Positions 1 to 6,385 of a DNA stretch of 7,482 nt are shown here, in pieces. Both the position numbers and the translations under genes were made by a program. The notes under the pieces are model-generated. The model was not told the origin of the DNA and made no database searches. It saw only the letters and a list, made by a program, of their open reading frames with translations. Origin of the DNA: an uncultured Marinicella sp. (lineage in GTDB: Bacteria; Pseudomonadota; Gammaproteobacteria; Xanthomonadales; Marinicellaceae); the NCBI GenBank assembly GCA_938008005.1, contig CALLLZ010000009.1, forward strand, positions 1 to 7,482. Reading direction: 5' to 3'. Numbering within the stretch: the stretch's first letter is position 1; every line of letters starts with the position of its first letter.

Positions 1-32
1 TGTTAAGATGGGAGTAATCGAGAGTTTGTGTA

Positions 33-3000
33 TCAGTTGTTTTTATTGTTGTATGAGATTTCAATGATACCACCAGAGTGTGGTGAAGCTTGATTTGTCG
101 TTATGCCAGGTGCGCCTATGATGAGTGAATTACCATGACCAAAATTACCGGAGGTTACTGATATCCCACAAGAAGAATACATGCTCTTGCAATAATAATT
201 ACTGTTATTGGTGTTGATTACTTGGCCAGTTTCACTGCCAAAGATGATGTGAATAAGACCCGAATTAATGTGGTTACCTATGTCCTCATACGGAACTCCA
301 ATGACGGCATCGTCAAAGCCATCAGCATTGAAGTCAGTGGCAAAGACCGCTGTTCCTAATAAGTCATTGTCTTCCGCTTTGTCATTATTATCAGCAGCGT
401 TTTGTAAAATTAATTGATTGTTAGATTCAGTCAGCCCGTGATCAGAGCCATATATGATTTGTGCAACACCTCCATTGAAAACACCAGAAGCGAAATAATC
501 TTCGCCAGGCACGCCTATTAATAAATCATCAATTTGATCACCATTAAAATCTCCAACAGCCACAGCATATCCAAACATATCCCCGTCTTCTTCAAAACCA
601 ACAATGTCTCGCGCCTGGCTCCAGACTTCAACATGTTGACTTATTCCATTCTTGTTTCCTTTGATGACTTGGACCATACCGTTATATAAAGTCGGATCAG
701 TACTTTCAAAGGGTAGCCCGATAACTAAATCGATGAACCCATCATGATCAAAATCACCATGATTCAAAGCCCAACCAAATTGATCAAAAGCACCAGCCGA
801 ATTATTTCCGAGCGTATTTTGAGAAATTGAGGTGCTGTTCTTTACAGTGATACCGTTTGTACTTCCATAGAAGACATGTATCATTCCAGCATTAATCATA
901 TTGCCTTCATTAGTTTGTATGTCTTTTTGTGGAGCTGATACGATCAAGTCCTCAGCACCGTCTTGATTGAAATCTGCTGCAGTTAAACTCCAACCAAAAT
1001 GACCGTATGATTGTGGCCTTTGTTCTGGGTTTGTTGCCAAAATGGGCTCTTGAATAAAAACAGATTTATTGGAAAGACCAATATTTGACCCATAAAAAAT
1101 ATTAATTGCTCCAGAATTAATTAATTTTGGAGGGGATGTATTTTCCCCTGAGTTGTAATCTTCATAGGGTACACCGACTGCCAAGTCAGTGAATCCATCA
1201 GCATTAAAATCACCGGTGGTCATAGCTGTTGCAAAAGCATCGAAATTTTCTGTTTGTCCATCATTATGTTGTTGAAAAATTAAGTGACTTGTATCGTATT
1301 TAAGACCATTTTTAGAACCATAAATGACTTCTGCGGCACCGGAAAATTGACGATTGAATTGAGTATCAAAGTCAGATTTTAAATCATAGCCTGGAATGCC
1401 TATAACTAAGTCATCAAAACCATCGGCGTTGAAGTCACCATGAACCAGGGTTTGACCATGAGACCCATAAGTTGTCTCATTGGATTCTCCTTTGGTTTGA
1501 TTGTGTAATGGCGACCAGAGGCTCACGGTGTTAATTTTTTTTGGTTTGGTAAAATCAGTGTCTGGGTTAAATATAGGGCTGTCGCTTTCATTGAAAAAAT
1601 CATTGGGCAACGTAATCCAGTTGAAAGGTACATTTGACCGGTTGTTTTGGGTTGAAAGAGCCGATTGAATGATGTCTTTAGCTGTGGCAAATTGCTCTTG
1701 ATGGATGGCTTTTTGTAATGGATGAATTTTATTTCTAATGATTGTGGCTGATTCATTGTCCATGCTTAGGTATGCATTTTTATACATAGAATCAAACCAT
1801 CTTTTAGCAATTTCATGTTTATTGAGCATTAAGTGGTAATTAAGTATTCTCAGATCAAAATATAATGTCTTTTTACTGTTGTATCCATAATGTTCATGAA
1901 AATCAGGAATATTATTGATGAGTTGATTCGTTGCTTGCATGATTAAACCTTTGCTTTCAAATATATTGGCAAGGTAGATTCTGGCTGCAAGTGTTGTGGA
2001 GTGATTCCTTCCCAACACTTGAATCATGGATTGAACCACATGATCGAGGCTTTTTGTACCTTGAACAAAAGTTGTGTTATTGAGAGTCAATGCGGCTGCT
2101 GCAGCTCCTTTTGCAATGAGTACTTTTTGATTTTTAGCTGAATAATGTTTTTGTAAAACATCGGTAGCTAATTGATATGCCTTGTGAGCAGACATGTGAT
2201 TGTTTCTGATCTCATAATGATTGCCTTCAAGCAGGTGGATTTGAGCCAAAATATCAGGTTTTCTATCACCCTTTTCCCACAGTAATTTAAGTTTTTTGAT
2301 TAACAATGGTGTTGTGGTATGTAGTTCTTGCTTGTTATTTAAATGAACCAGATTAATATAAGCAGTCAATTGTAGCTGTATATCTTTTTGACTTTTGGCC
2401 TGTATTTTAATGGCCTGAAGTAACAGCTTTTCTGTTTGTTTAATGTTGTTAATCTGACTGGTTGTGTTACTTTTTTTGACCAACAGTTCTAGGCGCATGC
2501 TATCACTGATCTTTGAATCTTTTAAAAGGACAGTAGATAATTTGAGTAATTTGTCCTTCTTGTTTTGTAAATAGTAAGTGTTAACCAACTGTAATAAGCT
2601 CTCATGTTTTTGTTTGGTTGAAATGACTTGGTTATTGAGTAACATTTGTTCTACATCTGAAAGAACATCAACGGTTAAAATCCCTTTAACTTCTCCTGGA
2701 GGTGATGATTTGACCAGCACATCAGTTAAAATCTGATTGAGTGCTCTGGTTTCTTGGTTGGCTTGTTGGGTTTTATAGTTGCTATACATTGAGATGATAG
2801 AAATACCAACAGCCAGTGTTAAGGCAGATGCCATGGCTAATTTTTTGGCCCTCTTAATGGGTTTCTGACTCAGGGTGTACAAGGTTTTTTCAACTGCGTA
2901 AATGTCAGGCCTTTGTGCAGGGTTTTGAGCAACCATTGATAAGATTAATCTTTGCCATTGTCTGGGTCCATTCAGTTGAGATCTTTTTATAGGTAATGAT

Positions 3001-3839
3001 TTTATTTGTTGCTCTATGTCATTATATTCAGAGTTAATTAATGGGTGTGAAGAAGTATTAAGATGCCAGAACAGCAATCCAAGAGCGTATATATCTGTTA
3101 ATTGCGTGCACTTCATATCAGCAAATTGTTCTGGTGCCATTGATATTGGACTGGCTTGATGAATGTGATTGTTATAAGGTTTTGATCTATCTTGTCTACT
3201 TGAACCAAAGTCAAGTAAAATGATTCCACGATCTGGTTGTATCATTACATTAAGGGCTTTGATGTCTCCATGCACCAAATGGTTGTTATGTATGGCTTTC
3301 ACAGCTTGGCACAGTTGCATTGCATAGGTAAGTTGTCGCTCCCATTCAAGGGATTTTTTATCGAGACAATCCTGTAAGAGTTGGCCGTCTAGATAGTCTC
3401 CCCAGAATCCAGCTATTCCTTTATCTACTGTGGCGCCATGGATAGCTAATACATGTGGGTGCCTCACATTAACCATATTTCTTGCTTCTTGAAGAAATTG
3501 TTCCTGGCTAATATACAATTGGCTTTTTCGATTTAAAAATTTAACTGCGACATTGCTATCAAGTATGGGATCATGAGCGCAATAAACTTCCCCTATGCCT
3601 CCTTGGCCAATTTTCTTAATTATTTTTAAGTGAGCCCATTGATCACCTTTATCCATTAATACTTTTGAGTTACCACTGAATTCCCGAATGTTTTTGGTGA
3701 TTTTGTTTATTTGACTTAAGGCTGACTGGATGTTGTGAGGTAAGTTTGGCTTTATATTAATGACATCATTATTCGAGTGAATGCCATCATTTATTTTTTC
3801 TGCTAATGTAAAAATGTCGCTGTCAATAGGGTTTTTCAT
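33..3839 (-). CDS. Transmembrane Ser/Thr protein kinase with seven C-terminal FG-GAP repeats (receptor-like kinase)
   Basis: The protein has 1268 residues. Residues 1-68 form a polar leader. Residues 70-325 are a complete Hanks-type kinase domain: glycine loop IGQGGIGEVY (77-86), lysine K100 in VAVKF, helix-C glutamate E118, catalytic loop HGDIKALN (190-197, D192 catalytic), DFG (210-212), APE (235-237), D249 and R310. A single hydrophobic helix (about 334-352) follows a basic stretch (KRAKK), so the kinase should be cytoplasmic and the rest periplasmic or external. Residues about 360-765 are helical and TPR-like, beginning with the juxtamembrane segment common in gammaproteobacterial TPR-kinases. 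Residues about 785-1262 hold seven FG-GAP repeats. The ATG overlaps the stop of the sigma factor gene (ATGA) and has only a poor ribosome site, which suggests translational coupling. The kinase domain and FG-GAP repeats are clear; the ligand and substrate are unknown, and control of the upstream sigma factor is inferred. Confidence 0.93.
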   Translation of the reverse strand: MKNPIDSDIFTLAEKINDGIHSNNDVINIKPNLPHNIQSALSQINKITKNIREFSGNSKVLMDKGDQWAHLKIIKKIGQGGIGEVYCAHDPILDSNVAVKFLNRKSQLYISQEQFLQEARNMVNVRHPHVLAIHGATVDKGIAGFWGDYLDGQLLQDCLDKKSLEWERQLTYAMQLCQAVKAIHNNHLVHGDIKALNVMIQPDRGIILLDFGSSRQDRSKPYNNHIHQASPISMAPEQFADMKCTQLTDIYALGLLFWHLNTSSHPLINSEYNDIEQQIKSLPIKRSQLNGPRQWQRLILSMVAQNPAQRPDIYAVEKTLYTLSQKPIKRAKKLAMASALTLAVGISIISMYSNYKTQQANQETRALNQILTDVLVKSSPPGEVKGILTVDVLSDVEQMLLNNQVISTKQKHESLLQLVNTYYLQNKKDKLLKLSTVLLKDSKISDSMRLELLVKKSNTTSQINNIKQTEKLLLQAIKIQAKSQKDIQLQLTAYINLVHLNNKQELHTTTPLLIKKLKLLWEKGDRKPDILAQIHLLEGNHYEIRNNHMSAHKAYQLATDVLQKHYSAKNQKVLIAKGAAAAALTLNNTTFVQGTKSLDHVVQSMIQVLGRNHSTTLAARIYLANIFESKGLIMQATNQLINNIPDFHEHYGYNSKKTLYFDLRILNYHLMLNKHEIAKRWFDSMYKNAYLSMDNESATIIRNKIHPLQKAIHQEQFATAKDIIQSALSTQNNRSNVPFNWITLPNDFFNESDSPIFNPDTDFTKPKKINTVSLWSPLHNQTKGESNETTYGSHGQTLVHGDFNADGFDDLVIGIPGYDLKSDFDTQFNRQFSGAAEVIYGSKNGLKYDTSHLIFQQHNDGQTENFDAFATAMTTGDFNADGFTDLAVGVPYEDYNSGENTSPPKLINSGAINIFYGSNIGLSNKSVFIQEPILATNPEQRPQSYGHFGWSLTAADFNQDGAEDLIVSAPQKDIQTNEGNMINAGMIHVFYGSTNGITVKNSTSISQNTLGNNSAGAFDQFGWALNHGDFDHDGFIDLVIGLPFESTDPTLYNGMVQVIKGNKNGISQHVEVWSQARDIVGFEEDGDMFGYAVAVGDFNGDQIDDLLIGVPGEDYFASGVFNGGVAQIIYGSDHGLTESNNQLILQNAADNNDKAEDNDLLGTAVFATDFNADGFDDAVIGVPYEDIGNHINSGLIHIIFGSETGQVINTNNSNYYCKSMYSSCGISVTSGNFGHGNSLIIGAPGITTNQASPHSGGIIEISYNNKNN
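54..1487 (-). repeat. Seven FG-GAP repeats encoding a predicted integrin-alpha-like beta-propeller
   Basis: Seven copies of a unit of about 63-79 residues are visible inside the kinase protein. Each contains an FG-like turn, a GDFNxDGxxD-type loop, an (V/I)IGxP strand and, in most copies, a YGSxxGL turn. The first residue of the loop falls at D802, D877, D956, D1029, D1097, D1169 and N1232. Copies 1-6 keep the D-x-(N/D)-x-D-G-x-x-D pattern that binds Ca2+ in FG-GAP proteins, although copy 5 has Q in place of the glycine. Copy 7 (NFGHGNS) has lost it. Seven is the blade number of integrin alpha propellers, so a closed disc is the likely fold. Placement of the outer blade edges is approximate. 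Confidence 0.88.
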
Positions 3840-4378
3840 GCCATTTCGTGTGCAATCTTAACCAATGCTCGGGTAATGAACATCCTGGTGGCATTAGCAG
3901 ATGGTCTATGCATCAAATCTGCGATTTCTTGATGTGAAAACCCAAATTCCATTCGCAATACCACTGCTTCACTTTCATCACTAGTCAGTTTTTCTAATGC
4001 TTTGTCATAACCGATTAATGTAACCATATCATTTTCATAAGAAAGCTTTTGTTCTTCACTCAGTTGTGTAATCGATAATTGAAAAGGTTTGTTTTTTCTG
4101 AGTTCTTGTTTGATTTGATTGATGAATACAGTGCGCAAGTAAGCAAAAAATGCACCTGGCCTGTTGGCTTTGATTTGATCAACTTGATTAAAAGCAAGCA
4201 TCAAAGTATCTTGAACCACATCTTCGGTGTTCATGAAACCTTTGGCTTGTGCAGGAATTCTTCCATGAGCCCAGCGGTAAAGAGCCGGTTGAAACATGGT
4301 GAAAAGTTGATCACATGATGCTTGATCACCTTGCTTATATTTAGACAGTAATATAGCGGTGGTTGAAAAATCTGTCAT
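3836..4378 (-). CDS. ECF-type RNA polymerase sigma factor, paired with the downstream kinase
   Basis: The protein has 180 residues, a normal length for a sigma-70 family member made only of regions 2 and 4. Region 2 spans about residues 25-95, with the core-binding stretch TEDVVQDTLMLAF (51-63) and the -10 recognition part around AFFAYLRTVFINQIKQELRK (76-95). Region 4 spans about 125-176, with the helix-turn-helix FSHQEIADLMHRPSANATRM (147-166). It should direct RNA polymerase to a specific promoter set. There is no C-terminal extension and no anti-sigma gene beside it. Its stop overlaps the start of the kinase gene by 4 bp, so the two are made together. A perfect TATAAT box lies 32 bp upstream of the ATG, but no Shine-Dalgarno sequence is evident. 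Kinase-linked ECF factors are known (for example EcfP/PknT of Vibrio parahaemolyticus, activated by threonine phosphorylation); whether this one works that way is inferred. Confidence 0.92.
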   Translation of the reverse strand: MTDFSTTAILLSKYKQGDQASCDQLFTMFQPALYRWAHGRIPAQAKGFMNTEDVVQDTLMLAFNQVDQIKANRPGAFFAYLRTVFINQIKQELRKNKPFQLSITQLSEEQKLSYENDMVTLIGYDKALEKLTSDESEAVVLRMEFGFSHQEIADLMHRPSANATRMFITRALVKIAHEMA

Positions 4379-4383
4379 CAGAT

Positions 4384-4395
4384 AACTTAAAAGTT
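4384..4395. repeat. Short inverted repeat in the leader of the sigma factor gene
   Basis: The 12-bp sequence aacttaaaagtt has 5-bp arms (aactt/aagtt) around a 2-bp centre. It sits 6 bp before the sigma factor ATG, in the place where a Shine-Dalgarno sequence would be expected, and downstream of the predicted transcription start. It could be a protein-binding site or a weak hairpin, or chance in AT-rich DNA. Confidence 0.25.
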
Positions 4396-4409
4396 CAAAT
4401 CTAACAGCT

Positions 4410-4439
4410 ATTATACAATGGGAAGATATGTTTTGTATT
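4410..4439 (-). promoter_or_regulatory. Predicted promoter of the sigma factor/kinase operon
   Basis: On the minus strand a perfect -10 box TATAAT lies at 4415-4410. The best -35 candidate, AATACA at 4439-4434 with an 18-bp spacer, matches the consensus TTGACA at only three positions, so activation by a regulator is possible. A 10-bp palindrome aattcgaatt (4440-4449) abuts the -35 position and is a candidate operator. The transcript would start near 4403 and have a leader of about 25 nt. Confidence 0.5.
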
Positions 4440-4489
4440 AATTCGAATTGAATGGCAAAGTACTATGAAAACCAAGCTTTGAGATGGCA

Positions 4490-5059
4490 TTACTCTATAC
4501 TTGTTCCATCACCACTTGCACATGGCTTAAAGGCACAGTTTTTTTGAGGGTCACGTCCGACAAAACTACCATCAGAGCACTGTTTAACATCTTGAGTGCA
4601 CAGAAGTTCTTCGTCTTTTTTAACCGCTTTTAAATCACATGAGTGAAATTTACAATCGTTTAATGGGTTGCGACTAACACTGTGACCAGCTGGACAAATT
4701 TTTAAATCTTTACTACAAGCTTTGTCGACGGTTTGAAGTGTACTTCCGACTTTGGCACTGCTTTCGGGGCAAGGTTCAAACTCACAAGAGTTACTTGGAT
4801 CTCTGGATGCAAAACTGCCATCAGGGCATTGTTTGACATCTTCAGGGCAAGCGCTGACTTTGGGTGGGGCAGGGCAATCGAAGAACTCACATTGATTGTT
4901 TATATCGCGACTGACTGATTGACCATCAGCACACATTTTAAGATCTTTTGTACAGCCTTTGATATCTGTTGTTTCTACCTGTTTGATTGCAGACTCACTG
5001 GTTTGCTGTTGGCAGCCTAACAAAAAAAATGATATCAATCCGAACAGTACTGGTCTCAT
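4490..5059 (-). CDS. Small outer-membrane lipoprotein with four cysteine-rich modules
   Basis: The protein has 189 residues. It begins with a short lipoprotein signal peptide: MRP, a hydrophobic core, and a lipobox LLGC with the lipidated cysteine at 16. Glutamine at position +2 favours sorting to the outer membrane. The mature part consists of four modules with strictly identical cysteine spacing, C-x6-C-x13-C-x4-C, at C36-C62, C71-C97, C115-C141 and C154-C180. Each carries a (D/N)-rich centre such as DGSFxxRDP. The 16 even-numbered cysteines suggest two disulfides per module in the periplasm. The start codon overlaps the stop of the acetyltransferase gene (ATGA), with a purine-rich stretch just upstream. 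Similar C..D.K.C.DG..V.RDP...C.F..C modules occur in other bacterial secreted proteins, but I know no assigned function. A role in metal binding or envelope structure would be a guess. Confidence 0.85.
   Translation of the reverse strand: MRPVLFGLISFFLLGCQQQTSESAIKQVETTDIKGCTKDLKMCADGQSVSRDINNQCEFFDCPAPPKVSACPEDVKQCPDGSFASRDPSNSCEFEPCPESSAKVGSTLQTVDKACSKDLKICPAGHSVSRNPLNDCKFHSCDLKAVKKDEELLCTQDVKQCSDGSFVGRDPQKNCAFKPCASGDGTSIE
4520..4954 (-). repeat. Four tandem cysteine modules in ABAB order
   Basis: The modules lie at 4954-4874, 4849-4769, 4717-4637 and 4600-4520. Modules 1 and 3 share KDLK-x-C and SVSR; modules 2 and 4 share DVKQC and DGSF. Between modules 2 and 4 the DNA at 4809-4842 and 4560-4593 matches at 29 of 34 positions, most differences being silent, whereas modules 1 and 3 are less alike. 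This pattern fits duplication of a two-module unit. Confidence 0.8.
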
Positions 5060-5538
5060 AGTTTCTTTTCCCAGAACATAGCTGCACCATTGCTGTCGTC
5101 TAACTTATATTGGTTGAAACCATACTTCTCATAAGCAGATTGAGCGATTGAGTTACCTTCTAAAACTTCTAGAGTTAATTTACAACATCCTTTGTTTTGA
5201 GCTATTTCTTCGACTTTATCAAACATCTTACGGCTGATACCTAAGCGGCGATATTCACTGGCTACCACCACATCGTGAATATTGACCAAAGGTTTACAAG
5301 CAAAAGTAGAGAAACCTTCAAAACAATTGGTCAAGCCAGCAGGTTGACCATCCACATAAGCAATTAAACTGAAAGCGTCATTGCGTTTGGCTAATTCAGG
5401 GACTAAGTTTTGAGCCGTATAATCACTCAAGGCCACACCACCTCCCATAGGGTCAGTGGCATAGCAATCCAACAATTCAATCATGTGATGCGCATGTTGA
5501 GGGTTGTTGTAATCGACTTGAATGATTGATACGGTCAT
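5056..5538 (-). CDS. GNAT family N-acetyltransferase
   Basis: The protein has 160 residues and a single GNAT fold. The acetyl-CoA-binding motif A is visible as a beta-strand NIHDVVV (86-92), followed by the pyrophosphate loop RRLGIS (97-102) and a helix to about residue 115. Motif B follows: KLTLEVLEGN (120-129), then A-x2-A-Y-x3-GF ending at F141. The stretches DPMGGGVALSD (29-39) and NCFEGFSTFACKPL (71-84) mark a well-conserved proteobacterial GNAT subgroup whose acceptor substrate I do not know. The gene begins 11 bp after the Bax-inhibitor-like gene with only a weak ribosome site, and its stop overlaps the lipoprotein start, so it is the middle gene of a three-gene transcript. The family assignment is firm; the substrate (small molecule, peptide or protein) is open. 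Confidence 0.92.
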   Translation of the reverse strand: MTVSIIQVDYNNPQHAHHMIELLDCYATDPMGGGVALSDYTAQNLVPELAKRNDAFSLIAYVDGQPAGLTNCFEGFSTFACKPLVNIHDVVVASEYRRLGISRKMFDKVEEIAQNKGCCKLTLEVLEGNSIAQSAYEKYGFNQYKLDDSNGAAMFWEKKL

Positions 5539-5549
5539 CTTATTTTGGG

Positions 5550-6326
5550 TCAGTCTCTTAATTTAGCTAACAGCCTTAATAATTCAATATACAACCATAC
5601 GATAGTTACCATCAAACCAAAGGCGCCGTACCACTCAAAATGTTTAGGCATGTTATTCTCTGATCCCCGCTCAATAAAATCAAAGTCCAATACCAAATTT
5701 AATGCGGCAACAGCACAAATAACCACACTCATACCAATGCTCATTAAGCTGGCATTTTCAGTTTGGAAATAGCTTACTTGTGCGCCAAATCCGAATGAAG
5801 CAATTAAACTAATTACATAAAATAAGGCAATGCCCATGGTGGCGAATATAATGACTTTTTTGAATGTTTCTGTAACTTTAATCAAACCAGTACGGTAACA
5901 AAATAGCATGGAGAACATCACAGCTACAGTCAGGCCAACAGCTTGCATGACTAACCCCGGATACCGTGCTTCAAACATGGCTGACAAGCCACCAACGAAC
6001 AGCCCTTGTAGAGCAGCATAAATCATTGAACCGGCTGGAGCAAAATTGGGTTTAAATGCCACAACCAAGCCAACAACGATGCCACCAAACATACCAGTTA
6101 ACATCAGGGTTCTGCCTAAACCAGGGTCGTTAAGCATGGTTTGCCAAGCCCAAGCGCCAACAGCAACAACAATTAACATTAATATGCCGGTTTTATTGAT
6201 GGTGCCATCAACAGTCATGCGTTGTGAATCATCAACAATAAATTCATCAACCGGTCCTAAGCTCATCGCTTGTTGATCCATTTGAGCCATGGCCGGGTTG
6301 GATGTTTTCATGCCTTTCAAGTTCAT
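5550..6326 (-). CDS. Bax inhibitor-1/YccA family seven-helix membrane protein
   Basis: The protein has 258 residues: a soluble N-terminus of about 45 residues, then seven hydrophobic segments at roughly 46-65, 72-91, 97-117, 124-144, 156-179, 192-214 and 232-252. Recognisable family features are TSNPAM near the N-terminus, MTVDGTINKTGIL (37-49), the acidic LDFDFIERG (213-221) at the end of helix 6, and the C-terminal MPKHFEWYGAFG followed by IELLRLLAKLRD. BI-1 relatives include the Ca2+-leak protein YetJ of Bacillus, whose pH gating uses paired aspartates; D214 and D216 are candidate counterparts here, by inference. It is an inner-membrane protein with no firmly known role in this subgroup. 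It has its own strong promoter and a good Shine-Dalgarno sequence and leads a three-gene transcript. Confidence 0.9.
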   Translation of the reverse strand: MNLKGMKTSNPAMAQMDQQAMSLGPVDEFIVDDSQRMTVDGTINKTGILMLIVVAVGAWAWQTMLNDPGLGRTLMLTGMFGGIVVGLVVAFKPNFAPAGSMIYAALQGLFVGGLSAMFEARYPGLVMQAVGLTVAVMFSMLFCYRTGLIKVTETFKKVIIFATMGIALFYVISLIASFGFGAQVSYFQTENASLMSIGMSVVICAVAALNLVLDFDFIERGSENNMPKHFEWYGAFGLMVTIVWLYIELLRLLAKLRD

Positions 6327-6333
6327 GGGTAAT

Positions 6334-6338
6334 ACCTC
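6334..6338 (-). promoter_or_regulatory. Ribosome binding site of the Bax-inhibitor-like gene
   Basis: GAGGT on the minus strand lies 7 nt before the ATG at 6326. It is the clearest Shine-Dalgarno sequence in the window and supports this start over the internal methionine at residue 6. Confidence 0.75.
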
Positions 6339-6355
6339 AAGTAATTAATATAAAT

Positions 6356-6385
6356 ATTATAGCAATTCCACGCTATCAATCTCAA
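6356..6385 (-). promoter_or_regulatory. Strong sigma-70-type promoter of the Bax-inhibitor/GNAT/lipoprotein operon
   Basis: On the minus strand TTGAGA (6385-6380, five of six consensus bases) is followed by 18 bp and then a perfect TATAAT (6361-6356). The -10 box is preceded by TGC, giving an extended -10 motif. Transcription should start near 6349, leaving a leader of about 23 nt that includes the GAGGT ribosome site. High constitutive expression is expected. Confidence 0.75.

Noticed and set aside
1..32. Search for a terminator after the kinase gene
   Set aside because: Only 32 bp are visible downstream of the stop and they show no hairpin; the operon may continue outside the window.
1523..1756. 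Minus-strand open frame of 77 codons inside the kinase gene
   Set aside because: It is an alternative frame within an intact, recognisable long protein and has no domain signal of its own.
4079..4318. Plus-strand open frame of 79 codons inside the sigma factor gene
   Set aside because: It is wholly antisense to a clearly conserved sigma factor, has no ribosome site and no recognisable domain.
4456..4481. Hairpin caaag/ctttg after the lipoprotein gene considered as a terminator
   Set aside because: The stem is only 5 bp with a 16-nt loop and there is no T-run after it on the minus strand.
4702..4918. Short open frames on both strands across the lipoprotein gene
   Set aside because: They overlap the cysteine modules, whose exact spacing shows which frame is real.
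5545..5772. Plus-strand open frame of 75 codons over the 3' end of the Bax-inhibitor-like gene
   Set aside because: It is antisense to the conserved seventh helix region and shows no ribosome site or known motif.
6046..6276. Plus-strand open frame of 76 codons over the 5' part of the Bax-inhibitor-like gene
   Set aside because: It is the antisense shadow of the first membrane helices; low-complexity Pro/Thr/Met-rich translation and no start signal.
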